A DNA stretch of 64,000 bases from Haloarcula nitratireducens. GTDB taxonomy: Archaea; Halobacteriota; Halobacteria; Halobacteriales; Haloarculaceae. The notes beneath the pieces are model-generated. The model was not told the DNA's origin and made no database searches. It worked only from the letters and a program-made list of their open reading frames with translations. The first letter of the stretch is position 1; each line of letters begins with the position of its first letter. The position numbers and the translations under genes are program-made. Where the stretch lies: the NCBI RefSeq assembly GCF_019599505.1, contig NZ_RKLT01000001.1:1116001-1180000 (forward strand), read 5' to 3'. Shown piece by piece: positions 25,323 to 33,596 of this stretch.

Positions 25323-25856
25323 TCAATCGCCGGCACGTACTTTCGTCCACTGTTGTTCGATGTCGGCGTTCGCTCTGACGACGACGTTCCCGTCCACGTC
25401 GAAGCGCGTCTTGCGCAGTTCGATGGCGAGCACCTCGCCGGTGGTGTCCTTCACCGTGACCGTGTCGCCGGGGTTGAAATCCGGGTCGCGCAGGAGGTAG
25501 ACGCCGGAGACGGCGTCGGCGATCATATCGGAGAGGGCGTAGGAGACGCCCAATGCCAGAAAGCCCGTCGCCGTCCCGAGCGACGCCGCGACGAGGGTGA
25601 GACCGACGATAGAGAGAAAGGAGAGACCGACGCCGAACCAGAGGAACACGAGGACGAGGCTGGCGATGAACTGCCGATACACCGGGGCTTCGCCCGGCAG
25701 TGCCCGTCGGAGAACAGCCCTGACGGCGAGCATGACGAGTTTGATACCGACCGCCGCGATGGTCAGGAAGACGAGTCCCGCGAGGACGTTCGGAAGCGTC
25801 TCGCGGATGCTACCGAGCAACTGTTCGAGCGCGGAGACGACGACGCTGGCTTGCAC
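25323..25856 (-). CDS. Small MscS-like mechanosensitive channel protein
   Basis: A 177-residue protein. Three hydrophobic segments are followed by a pore-helix-like stretch (LTLVAASLGTATGFLALGVSYALSD lies across it). A short beta domain then contains DPDFNPGDTVTVKDTTGEV, the MscS signature after TM3. It lacks the C-terminal alpha/beta vestibule of full MscS, so it is a minimal version. A likely role is osmotic relief at the membrane. It lies 71 bases upstream of the YdjM-type gene on the same strand. Confidence 0.82.
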   Translation of the reverse strand: MQASVVVSALEQLLGSIRETLPNVLAGLVFLTIAAVGIKLVMLAVRAVLRRALPGEAPVYRQFIASLVLVFLWFGVGLSFLSIVGLTLVAASLGTATGFLALGVSYALSDMIADAVSGVYLLRDPDFNPGDTVTVKDTTGEVLAIELRKTRFDVDGNVVVRANADIEQQWTKVRAGD

Positions 25857-25887
25857 GCCCGACGGTTGGACCCGTCGCCCTAAGGTG

Positions 25888-26184
25888 CTACGGGTGAACG
25901 ACGTCGTAGCCGCCGTCCTCGCGGACGCCGATGACGGCCCAGTCGTACGCTACGTCCATACCGCCGAGACGTCGGCGGAGGTCGGGCGCGTCGGCCGCCC
26001 ACGTGACGAAACAGCGCAACTCCCCTGTCTCCGGAAGTGTCTCGCTGTCTTCGACGACGGTGACGTGGACGTCACGCCACTTGTGTTCGGCCCGGAGACC
26101 GGACTCTGTTCGCGACACGGTGTACCCGATGTCGTCGAAAATCGACTGGGCTCGCTCGCCGAGGGATGTGGTAACGACCCCCAT
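25888..26184 (-). CDS. Conserved haloarchaeal protein (98 aa), unknown function
   Basis: A compact alpha/beta protein starting MGVVTTSLGERAQSIFDDIG. It contains HKWRDVHVTVVEDSETLPETG and a C-terminal YDWAVIGVREDGGYDVV. A TATA box at 26210-26217, 30 bases before the ATG, supports this start and a leaderless transcript. I recall similar proteins only as uncharacterised haloarchaeal families. It is followed by the small MscS gene 31 bases later. Confidence 0.75.
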   Translation of the reverse strand: MGVVTTSLGERAQSIFDDIGYTVSRTESGLRAEHKWRDVHVTVVEDSETLPETGELRCFVTWAADAPDLRRRLGGMDVAYDWAVIGVREDGGYDVVHP

Positions 26185-26209
26185 CTGCTAGGGCCTACCA
26201 GTGGGGGTG

Positions 26210-26217
26210 GTATAAAC
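26210..26217 (-). promoter_or_regulatory. TATA box for the 98-aa protein gene
   Basis: On the minus strand it reads GTTTATAC, 27-30 bases before the ATG at 26184. Confidence 0.65.
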
Positions 26218-26262
26218 GTTTACACCTGACAACGTCTCTATAATTATCGGCTGGTTACCAGC

Positions 26263-26502
26263 TCACTCGTGGGCCGCGTCCCACTCTTCGGCCTTCCGGA
26301 GGTTGCTGCACTCGTTACAGCGGATGCGTCCCATCGCGTCCATCGCGTTGTTGAACGTCTCGCAGTTGCCACAGAAGTAGCCCCAGCGCCGCTCGCGGTC
26401 GGTCTCGACGTAGACGGTGTAGAACGGCCCTTTCGTCCCGATGTCGCCGTCCTCGCGGTCCACGAAGAGCGTCTCGCCGTCCGGTCCAGTGCGTTCTTCC
26501 AT
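26263..26502 (-). CDS. DUF5816-like zinc-ribbon protein
   Basis: A 79-residue protein with the four-cysteine zinc ribbon CGNCETFNNAMDAMGRIRCNEC (two CxxC pairs about 17 residues apart, near residues 44-65). The pattern 'GPFYxVY ... GYFCGNC' matches the haloarchaeal DUF5816 family as I remember it. Function unknown; probably a nucleic-acid or protein-binding ribbon. It is transcribed away from the 5'-nucleotidase gene. Confidence 0.8.
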   Translation of the reverse strand: MEERTGPDGETLFVDREDGDIGTKGPFYTVYVETDRERRWGYFCGNCETFNNAMDAMGRIRCNECSNLRKAEEWDAAHE

Positions 26503-26573
26503 ACGGACGGGTCGGGTTCGAACGCCTAATTCACTGCGGAACCGATTTGTCGAGCGGGCCCCTACGGCGGGTA

Positions 26574-27932
26574 ATGGGTCCTCGCCTCCTCCACTACTCC
26601 GACGTCGAGAGCGCCCACGACGACCCCGACCGAATCGGGCGGTTAGCCGGAACGCTGACCTCGCTGAACGACGCCGAGACGCTGCTCGTCGGCAGCGGCG
26701 ACGACACCGCGCCGGGCGTCCTCTCGATGGTGACGGAGGGACGGCAGTCGCTCGACTTCTTCGCGGCGGTCGAACCCGACTTCGAGACCTTCGGCAACCA
26801 CGATTTCGACCACGGACTCGACGCCACGCGCGAAATCGTGGAACGCTCCCCGCAGACGTGGCTGACCGCGAACGTCCGACGAGACGGCGACCGATTCCTC
26901 GCCGACGAGACCGAATCGCGGGCGCTGCGAAAGGTGGCCGGCACCGCCGTCGGGTTCGTCGGCGTGACCAACACCGCCACCGGGGCCGCCAACCCCTCGG
27001 CCGAGCCGCTGACCTTCGCCGACCCGTTCGCCGCCGTCGCCGACGCCGCGGCCGCGCTCAGAGCGCAGGGCGCCGAACTGGTGGTCGTCGTCTCGCACCT
27101 CGGGCGGGACGACGACGAACTCGCGCGCCGCTGTGACGCGGACGTGATCCTCGGCGGGCACGTCCACGAGCGACGGATCGACCGCGTCGACGGCACGCTA
27201 CTCGCGCGCCCGGGGTCGAACGGTCACGCCGTCGTCGACGTCGACCTCGGCGGCGCGCGACCGACCGCCCAGTTCCGGGCCGTCGACGAGGGAGAGCGAC
27301 TGGAGTCGGTCGCGTCGGCCGTCGAGGGCCGCCTCGCCGAGACGGGACTGAACAAGGTCGTCGCCCGCGTCGAGGACCCGATCTCGTGCGAGCGGGCGGA
27401 CGCCTACGGCGGCGAGAGCCGCATCGGTAACGTCGTCGCCGACGCCTACCGCTGGGCGACCGGCGCGGACGTCGGCCTCCAGAACGGCGGCGGCATCCGG
27501 CGCGACGAGTCGCCGCTCGCGGGCGACGTGACCGTCGCGGACCTCGTCTCGGTCGTCCCCTTCGAGGAACCGGTCGTCGTCGCCGAGGTCACGGGCGCGG
27601 AACTCCGAGCGATCTGCCGGGAGGCCAGTGGCCGCGTGGTCGACCACGGCGACCCCGAGTGGTGGCACGCCCACGTCAGCGGCCTCGAACTGGTCTGGGA
27701 CCGCGAGAGGCAGTCCGTCGAACGGCTTCGCGTCGGCGGCGAACCGGTAGCAGACGGGGAGACGTACACGCTCGCCACCTCGGAGTACCTCCTGCACACG
27801 ACCGTCGAGTTCCCGACGCTGACCGAGTCCCACCGCGTCGCCGCCCACGACCTCCAGTACGAGGTGCTCGCCGACTACGCTCGCGGCGAGGGCATCGACG
27901 CGTCGGTGACCGGCCGCGTGGTGCGTCGCTAG
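26574..27932 (+). CDS. 5'-nucleotidase / cyclic phosphodiesterase family protein
   Basis: A 452-residue two-domain enzyme. The N-terminal metallophosphatase domain shows HYSDVESAHDD (first metal site), GNHDFDHG and GGHVHE. The C-terminal 5'-nucleotidase domain has NGGGIRRDE for substrate binding. No signal peptide is visible, although bacterial relatives are usually exported, so this version is probably cytoplasmic. It is expected to release phosphate from nucleotides or nucleotide sugars. ATG 26574 (MGPRLLHYSD) is chosen, since the metal motif starts at residue 7. A universal stress protein gene follows 32 bases later. Confidence 0.9.
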   Translation: MGPRLLHYSDVESAHDDPDRIGRLAGTLTSLNDAETLLVGSGDDTAPGVLSMVTEGRQSLDFFAAVEPDFETFGNHDFDHGLDATREIVERSPQTWLTANVRRDGDRFLADETESRALRKVAGTAVGFVGVTNTATGAANPSAEPLTFADPFAAVADAAAALRAQGAELVVVVSHLGRDDDELARRCDADVILGGHVHERRIDRVDGTLLARPGSNGHAVVDVDLGGARPTAQFRAVDEGERLESVASAVEGRLAETGLNKVVARVEDPISCERADAYGGESRIGNVVADAYRWATGADVGLQNGGGIRRDESPLAGDVTVADLVSVVPFEEPVVVAEVTGAELRAICREASGRVVDHGDPEWWHAHVSGLELVWDRERQSVERLRVGGEPVADGETYTLATSEYLLHTTVEFPTLTESHRVAAHDLQYEVLADYARGEGIDASVTGRVVRR

Positions 27933-27933
27933 G

Positions 27934-27941
27934 GATTTAAC
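27934..27941 (+). promoter_or_regulatory. TATA box for the universal stress protein gene
   Basis: The sequence gatttaac is centred 28 bases before the ATG at 27965 and overlaps the end of the nucleotidase gene, so the stress protein probably has its own leaderless transcript. Confidence 0.55.
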
Positions 27942-27964
27942 CCCCGCCGTCGAACTCTCCGTCG

Positions 27965-28417
27965 ATGCCACAGGTCGTCGTCCCGGTCCGGTATCCGCTC
28001 TCCGAGAACTCGCGTGCGACCCTCGCAGCGGCCGTCGAGGTCGCCGAGGACGAGGACGCTGACCTCACAGTTCTGCACGTCAACCTCTATCAGGGCGGGC
28101 ACAACGTGTCTCGCTCGCAACTGAAGAGCGCCGTCGAGCGGGAGTTCGGTCATCTGCCCCGGACGCGCTACGTCGTCCGTTCGGGGATGCTCGTCGAGGA
28201 GACGATCCTCGACGAGGTCGCCGCGCAGGACGCCGACGTGGTCGTCATCGGCGACAAGCAGGTGGGCCGCTGGCGGTCGATGATCCGCCGCCTCGTGGAC
28301 GACCCGGACATCGAGCACTACCTCCGGGACGAACTCGACTGCGACGTGGTCACCGTCAGCCCGGACAGTCAGCCCTCGCGGTACTCACCGCCGTCGTCGC
28401 GGTCCTCCGACGACTGA
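27965..28417 (+). CDS. UspA-type universal stress protein
   Basis: A 150-residue Rossmann-like protein: VVVPVRYPLSENSRATLAAAVEVA, then TVLHVNLY, and VVVIGDKQVGRWRSMIRRL. The last block stands where ATP-binding members have GxxGxxxxxxxxGS. Here the glycines are only partly kept, so it may not bind ATP. The C-terminal 15 residues are Ser/Pro-rich. Its last 49 bases overlap the convergent MscS gene, an unusually long tail-to-tail overlap in which both C-termini are low-complexity. Confidence 0.88.
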   Translation: MPQVVVPVRYPLSENSRATLAAAVEVAEDEDADLTVLHVNLYQGGHNVSRSQLKSAVEREFGHLPRTRYVVRSGMLVEETILDEVAAQDADVVVIGDKQVGRWRSMIRRLVDDPDIEHYLRDELDCDVVTVSPDSQPSRYSPPSSRSSDD

Positions 28418-29448
28418 GCGTCGGCAGGCACGTCCCGCTCCGGGTCCCTCGCCGCGTCGGCCGGCGGCCGCCCGGCGAGTCGGTCGCGGTTCTCCACCGA
28501 CACCTGCATCTCCCCGCTCGTCTCGTCGAAGTACAGGTGCGAGTGCGGGTAGGCGATCTCCACGTCGGCGTCCTCCAGGGCGTCCCAGACGTTGGTCTGG
28601 ACCTTCGAGCGCGTCGCCAGCAGTTTGTACGGCTCGGTCACCCAGTAGCGGACGGTCAGGAGGACGCCGTGGTCGCCGAAGTTGTTGATGTACGCCGTCG
28701 GCGCGGCCGGATAGCGGGCGGCCCCCACGCGAATGTTCGGCCCGCCCTCGATGACGTTGTCCACGTTCCGCGCGGCCCGCTCGATGAGCGACCGCGCCTC
28801 GGGGATGTCGCTCTCGTAGGTCACTAATACGTCGAGCGCCAGGCGGGTCCGGGGGTCCTCCGCGGAGTAGTTGACGACGTCGCGGTCCCGCATCGATCCG
28901 TTCGGGATGACCAGAAACGTGTTGTCGAGCGTGAACACCTTGGTGTGTCTGAGCGTGATGTCCTCGACGAAGCCGGTCTGTTCGCGGTCGGCGAGCTCTA
29001 TCATGTCGCCGATCTCGTACGGCTGGTCGGCCAGCAGGAAGACCCCGGAGATGAAGCTGCCGACGATGGGCGCGACGACGACACCGATGACGGCCGAGAA
29101 GACGGCCACCGAGAGCCCGATGTCGCTGATCTCCAGGCCGTAGATGCCCATGATGGTGAGCAGTGCGAAGATGTAGACGGCGACGCGTATCCCCCGGAGG
29201 ACGGTCCGCGTGAGGCTCGGGCGGCGGAACTGCTGAGCGACCCGGCGACCGAGCAGTCGGACCAGCAGTCGAGAGACGCCGTAGGCCAGCGCGATGACGA
29301 CGATAGAGGCGAGGAGGTCCGCGGCCCACGTCGGGATGTGGAACGGGAGCCACGAGAACAGCGTCTGCGTCACTTCCGCGGGGGTCTCCGTGGGCGTGGG
29401 GGCCGCGGTCCCGTCCCCCTGAAACAACCGGACGTGGCCGGAACGCAT
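28369..29448 (-). CDS. MscS family mechanosensitive channel
   Basis: A 359-residue channel. A Thr/Pro linker follows the N-terminus, then three or four membrane helices. The TM3 pore region SVAVFSAVIGVVVAPIVGSFISG leads into the beta domain YEIGDMIELADREQTGFVEDI, with ipngsm-type NGSM following (FLVIPNGSM). An alpha/beta C-terminal domain extends to about residue 310, then an acidic low-complexity tail. It opens under membrane tension to release solutes. A T-rich box (cttttttcg on the minus strand) lies 27 bases before the ATG. It overlaps the stress protein gene tail to tail. Confidence 0.93.
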   Translation of the reverse strand: MRSGHVRLFQGDGTAAPTPTETPAEVTQTLFSWLPFHIPTWAADLLASIVVIALAYGVSRLLVRLLGRRVAQQFRRPSLTRTVLRGIRVAVYIFALLTIMGIYGLEISDIGLSVAVFSAVIGVVVAPIVGSFISGVFLLADQPYEIGDMIELADREQTGFVEDITLRHTKVFTLDNTFLVIPNGSMRDRDVVNYSAEDPRTRLALDVLVTYESDIPEARSLIERAARNVDNVIEGGPNIRVGAARYPAAPTAYINNFGDHGVLLTVRYWVTEPYKLLATRSKVQTNVWDALEDADVEIAYPHSHLYFDETSGEMQVSVENRDRLAGRPPADAARDPERDVPADAQSSEDRDDGGEYREG

Positions 29449-29524
29449 GGCGTACAGTCCACGGTCACACGAAAAAAGGGTTCCCCTCCCGAAACGATTA
29501 GCCGACAGGAAGCGACTGTTCGGT

Positions 29525-30271
29525 ATGGCGACAGATGAGACGCGGACGCCGCGCTTCGAAGCGACAGCCGAACCGCCCGAGATCGAGACGCTCGTCCTCG
29601 GGTTCAGCGAGTACGGACTCGCCGGTCTGACCGCCGTCGACTACCTGATCGACCAGTTGTCGATGACCCAGGTCGGCCACCTCGAAGGGGGCGGGCCGCC
29701 GCTGATCACGCCGTTCGAGAACGGCGTTCCGCGCCACCACACCCGGGTGTACGCTCACGCCGACGCCTCGCTCGGCGTCGTCATCAGCGAGCGGTTCGTC
29801 CCGGTACAGACCGCCGAGCCGTTCGCGGACGCCGTCGACGCCCTCTACGCCGACCTGTCGCCGACGAACCTGACGATTCTCTCGGGCGTCCCCGTCGCGC
29901 ACGGGCCGGAGGACCACGTCCCGTTCTACATCGCCACCGAGGACTACCGGGACCGCTACCTCGCCGACACCGACATCCGCTCGATGGGGACCGGGTTCTT
30001 AGACGGCGTCACCGCCGAACTCGTCGCCCGCGGCATCGAGGACGACGAGCGTCCCGTCGGCGTCTTCACGACGCCCGCCCACCCGCAGGCTCCCGACGCC
30101 GCCGCCGCGATTCGCCTCGTGGACGCGCTCGCTCGCACCCACGGTATCGAGGTCGACACCGAACCGCTGGAGGCCTTCGCGGCGAACGTCGAGGCGCAGT
30201 ACCGCGCGCTCGCCGAGCGGATCGAAGCCGCCGAGGCGGAGGAGACGCCGGACGACCGAATGTACATGTAA
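29525..30271 (+). CDS. Proteasome assembly chaperone (PAC2) family protein
   Basis: A 248-residue PAC2-family protein. The signature IETLVLGFSEYGLAGLTAVDYLI is followed by QVGHLEGGGPPLITPFENG and the later GTGFLDGVTAELV. A C-terminal coiled segment (EAFAANVEAQYRALAERIEAAEAEE) closes it. Archaeal PAC2 homologues help or regulate proteasome assembly, but haloarchaea carry several and this one is untested. ATG 29525 is supported by a BRE/TATA-like gaaacgatta 26 bases upstream, which rules out the longer frame from 29447. Confidence 0.88.
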   Translation: MATDETRTPRFEATAEPPEIETLVLGFSEYGLAGLTAVDYLIDQLSMTQVGHLEGGGPPLITPFENGVPRHHTRVYAHADASLGVVISERFVPVQTAEPFADAVDALYADLSPTNLTILSGVPVAHGPEDHVPFYIATEDYRDRYLADTDIRSMGTGFLDGVTAELVARGIEDDERPVGVFTTPAHPQAPDAAAAIRLVDALARTHGIEVDTEPLEAFAANVEAQYRALAERIEAAEAEETPDDRMYM

Positions 30272-30396
30272 CCGCGCCCCGAGAAGACATATCACGAATT
30301 CGTTAACGGTCTTCGGTGGGGGACGGGGGCGTCTTCAGTGAATGATTAAACAGTTCACCAACAAATACTTCCGGCCGCGGTGCGTCCCTCTAGTCG

Positions 30397-30591
30397 ATGA
30401 CCTCCATCGAAACTCGCGCGGTAGACGCCGCCGACACCGAGCGGCCGCGCCAGCGGCGGCGCAAGGGCGTGTTGTTCTGCCCGGCCTGTGGTCACGAGAG
30501 CCACGTCGGGGAGAACTGGGCCGTCGACCGCACCGGCGACGAGCGCGCTCTGCGCTGTCCCGAGTGCGAGACAGTCGTCAGTGACCGATAA
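30397..30591 (+). CDS. Small zinc-ribbon protein (64 aa)
   Basis: A 64-residue protein with a basic patch RPRQRRRKG followed by a ribbon: CPACGHESHVGENW, then CPECETVVSDR. This CPxCG/CPxC pattern is common in haloarchaeal regulators and small ribbon proteins. The first 20 residues are variable, so translation might start later. The TATA-like tgattaaac near 30343-30351 suggests a short leader. Function unknown. Confidence 0.72.
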   Translation: MTSIETRAVDAADTERPRQRRRKGVLFCPACGHESHVGENWAVDRTGDERALRCPECETVVSDR

Positions 30592-30607
30592 CCGACCGGC
30601 CCTCTCT

Positions 30608-31486
30608 TCAGTATTCGTGAATCGTCTCGTCCGTGACGACCGAGTCGAGTAGCTCGACCGGCGTCGCGTCGTAGGCCGGATTGGCCACGTCGAATCCCTC
30701 GGCCGGTTCTAACAGCACTTCCGACGGCGAGCGGAACTCGTTCTCGAAGGCGAACGCGCCGTCGACGTACTTCGAGTCGGCACCGACCACCGTCATCGGG
30801 ACGCCCGTGTCGTTGGCCGCCGTGGCGATGGGATACGTTCCGACCCGGTTGTACAGCATATCCTCGACGATACAGTCCATGCCGACGACGACGCGGTCGC
30901 ACTCGGGCATGAAGTGACCGGCGGCGCTGTCGACGACGAGCGTCACGTCCACACCGTCGCGCTCGGCGAGTTTCCGCGCGGCCTTCCGCCCGAGATACCG
31001 CGGCCGGGACTCCGTGGCGTACACTTCGAAGGAGTGACCGGCCGCCAGCGCGTCGTCGATCGCGGTCATGACCGTCGAGGAGTAGTCGTGGATCAACAGC
31101 ACGTCGTCGTCCGCGATGAGCGTCGCGGCGCGGGCCGCGGCGCGCTCTTTCGCCGACTCCACCTCGTCGACGACCGACTCGATGGCTTCGAGCGTGAGCC
31201 GTTTCGCCGTCGAGACGTCGGCGGGGTCGGCGTCGGTCACCGTCTCGACGATCTCGTGCTGCGTGCTGTACAGCGACGCGTGCGAGGGGTTCGCCCGCCG
31301 GAGGGCGTTGCTGTTGCGGTCGAGGGTGCGGAGGTACTCCTCGACGGTGGGGAACTCTCGTTCGGTCAGCGTCCGCAACGCCTCCGCCGCCTTGATGGCG
31401 ACGACCGAGGAGCCGTGCGTCTGCATCTCCTCGATCTCCTCGACAGTCTCGTCTATCATACGGTTCGCTGTGACCCGAACCGACAT
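30608..31486 (-). CDS. eIF-2B alpha/beta/delta-like protein
   Basis: A 292-residue member of the eIF-2B/5-methylthioribose-1-phosphate isomerase superfamily. An N-terminal helical part is followed by HDYSSTVMTAI, YATESRPRYLGRKAA and VVVGMDCIVEDMLYNRVGTYPIA. In ribose-1,5-bisphosphate isomerases a catalytic Cys stands where this protein has HDYSS. From memory of that family, the residue is absent here, which favours the non-enzymatic eIF-2B-like branch. ATG 31486 (MSVRVTANRMIDETVEEIEE) is used; a start at the internal M10 is possible. Confidence 0.85.
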   Translation of the reverse strand: MSVRVTANRMIDETVEEIEEMQTHGSSVVAIKAAEALRTLTEREFPTVEEYLRTLDRNSNALRRANPSHASLYSTQHEIVETVTDADPADVSTAKRLTLEAIESVVDEVESAKERAAARAATLIADDDVLLIHDYSSTVMTAIDDALAAGHSFEVYATESRPRYLGRKAARKLAERDGVDVTLVVDSAAGHFMPECDRVVVGMDCIVEDMLYNRVGTYPIATAANDTGVPMTVVGADSKYVDGAFAFENEFRSPSEVLLEPAEGFDVANPAYDATPVELLDSVVTDETIHEY

Positions 31487-31601
31487 GTGTCTTCCCCTCG
31501 TCGGAGCGGTCCCTCCCCGCGTCTCCACCGAGGGCGGTGGTTTTCCCCGATGATAACGGGCCGAACAGCATTTAACGTGGTCTGTCTATATCTCGAGCAG
31601 G

Positions 31602-32036
31602 ATGGGGTCGCGCAGTCTCGACGACGACACGGTCGCGATGTCCGAGTCTATCGGCGTCGCCGTCCTCGTCGGGATGACGATCCTCGTGACGGCGGTCGTC
31701 GGTCTGAACGTCCTCGTCGTCGACTCCGACGCCGGGGAGGGGCCGCAGGCGAACTTCACCTACGACTACGTCGAGAGCAACGAACTGCTCATCGTCACCC
31801 ACAGCCGCGGCGACGCGCTCGAAGCGGGCAGCATCGAGTTCGAAGGGCCGGACGCCACGACGACGTGGGCCGCGGTGGCGAACCGCAACGAGACGGCGAT
31901 GGTCGAACCCGGCGACCTCGCGCAGTTGAGCAGCGGCAACGCCTACGGCCGGCGGGTGAGCGGGAGAGACACCGTTACGATTTACTACAACCAGAGCGGC
32001 AACCGGACGCGGCTCGACCGGTGGAACGGCGGGTGA
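31602..32036 (+). CDS. Archaeal pilin-like protein with type IV pilin N-terminus
   Basis: A 144-residue protein. A short N-terminus (MGSRSLDDDTVAMSES) precedes a hydrophobic helix (IGVAVLVGMTILVTAVVGLNVLVV). A secreted beta-rich domain with NFTYDY, NRNET and NQSGN follows, which are candidate N-glycosylation sequons. This is the layout of the archaeal type IV pilin N-terminal (DUF1628-type) family. The class III signal-peptidase motif is not classical. TATA gcatttaacg at 31568-31577 lies 29 bases before the ATG, supporting this start. It is the only pilin gene here and has no export partner nearby. Confidence 0.78.
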   Translation: MGSRSLDDDTVAMSESIGVAVLVGMTILVTAVVGLNVLVVDSDAGEGPQANFTYDYVESNELLIVTHSRGDALEAGSIEFEGPDATTTWAAVANRNETAMVEPGDLAQLSSGNAYGRRVSGRDTVTIYYNQSGNRTRLDRWNGG

Positions 32037-32060
32037 GCGGCCTCGCCTTTTCGAACCGCC

Positions 32061-33515
32061 TCACCCCTTGATGTTGCAGACCGGGAACGTCCGGGCGACC
32101 CGTTCGCCGATCCCCAGCGCGTCCGAGACGCGGATCACTTCGTCTACGTCCTTGTAGACCCCCGGCGCTTCCTCCGCGACGGTCGCGCCCGACTGGGCCT
32201 TGACGTAGACCTGCTGTCGTTCGCGCAGGTCGTCGCGCACGTCTTCACCCCAGAACTCCTGTTTGGCCTGCGTTCGACTCATCAACCGCCCCGCCCCGTG
32301 GGCCGTCGACCCGAACGTCTCGTCCATCGAGCGCTCGCCGCCCCGGAGGACGTACGACCCCGCTCCCATGCTGCCGGGGATGATGACCGGTTGACCCACG
32401 TCGGCGTAGGCGGGCGGGAGTTCGGGCCGACCGGCCGGGAACGCCCTCGTCGCGCCCTTCCGGTGGACGTACAGCTCCCGGTCCTCGCCGTCGACGGTGT
32501 GGACCTCCTTCTTGGCGATGTTGTGTGCCACGTCGTACAGCAGTTCGAGGTCCGTTCGTGCCACGTCGAACACGTCGGTCAGCACGTCGCGGGTGCGGTC
32601 CATGACGAGCTGTCGATTCGTCCACGCGAAGTTGATGGCCGCGCACATCGCGCGGTAGTACTCGTCGGCCAACTCTGACCCGGCGGGAGCGGCCGCCAGT
32701 TCCTTATCGGGCAACTCCGCCAGCAGGTCGCCGTGGGTCTGCTCTATCTTCCGGAGGTAGTCGGTGCACACCTGATGGCCGAGCCCGCGCGACCCGCAGT
32801 GGATGAGCACGACGATCTGGTCCGGTTCGAGGCCGAACTCCCTTGCCACGTCCTCGCGGTAGACGTCGGTCACGCGCTGGACCTCCAGGAAGTGGTTGCC
32901 CGACCCGAGCGAGCCGACCTGCGTCTTCCCCCTGTTCTTGGCCTTCTCGGAGACGGCGCTCGCGTCGGCCTCCGGGCGATACCCCTCGTCCTCGCAGTGT
33001 TCGAGGTCGGACTCGGTGGCGAGCCCGTTCTCCAACGCCCAGTCCATCCCCCGTTCGAGGATGGCTTCGACGTCTTCGACGGTCCCCTCGTAGACGCCGC
33101 CGCCGCCCAGCCCCGACGGGACGGCCTCGAACAGGCGGTTCACCAGTTCCTCCTCGTGGCCCTGCACGTCGTCGTACTCGAGGGGAGTCGTCAGCATTCT
33201 GACGCCGCAGTTTATGTCGTATCCGACCGCTCCGGGCGAGATACAGCCGTCCTCGGCGTCGATGCCGGCGACGCCGCCGACCGGGAAGCCGTACCCCTGG
33301 TGGCCGTCGGGCATGCACAGCGCGTGCTTGCGGACGCCCGGGAGGTGCGCGGAGTTCTTCAGCTGTTCGAGGGTCTTGTCGTCGCTGATCTCGTCGAGCA
33401 GTTTCTCGCTGGCGAGGACGCGCGCGGGGACGCGCATCCCCCCTTGCTGCGGGATCTCCCAGACGTACTCGCGGATCTTTTCGAGCGTGACCTCGCCCGC
33501 GTCGTATGTCGTCAT
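32061..33515 (-). CDS. rtcB: RtcB RNA-splicing ligase
   Basis: A 484-residue tRNA-splicing ligase that joins 2',3'-cyclic phosphate and 5'-OH ends using GTP and manganese. Key features include MPDGHQGYGFPVGGV, the metal-binding Cys in GYDINCGVRM (C103), SLGSGNHFLEVQ, and the guanylylation region HGAGRLMSR. The length shows no intein, which many archaeal rtcB genes carry. The start MTTYDAGEVTLEKI at 33515 is preferred over an ATG nine codons upstream. It is expected to ligate exons of tRNA-Trp and tRNA-Met after endonuclease cleavage. Confidence 0.97.
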   Translation of the reverse strand: MTTYDAGEVTLEKIREYVWEIPQQGGMRVPARVLASEKLLDEISDDKTLEQLKNSAHLPGVRKHALCMPDGHQGYGFPVGGVAGIDAEDGCISPGAVGYDINCGVRMLTTPLEYDDVQGHEEELVNRLFEAVPSGLGGGGVYEGTVEDVEAILERGMDWALENGLATESDLEHCEDEGYRPEADASAVSEKAKNRGKTQVGSLGSGNHFLEVQRVTDVYREDVAREFGLEPDQIVVLIHCGSRGLGHQVCTDYLRKIEQTHGDLLAELPDKELAAAPAGSELADEYYRAMCAAINFAWTNRQLVMDRTRDVLTDVFDVARTDLELLYDVAHNIAKKEVHTVDGEDRELYVHRKGATRAFPAGRPELPPAYADVGQPVIIPGSMGAGSYVLRGGERSMDETFGSTAHGAGRLMSRTQAKQEFWGEDVRDDLRERQQVYVKAQSGATVAEEAPGVYKDVDEVIRVSDALGIGERVARTFPVCNIKG

Positions 33516-33596
33516 AGGTGAAGGTCCGACGCGGACGGTCAAATGAGTATGGTCGGAGTGGTCCGGCGCTCGGAGCGGGCCGCGGCGCGGCCGAAC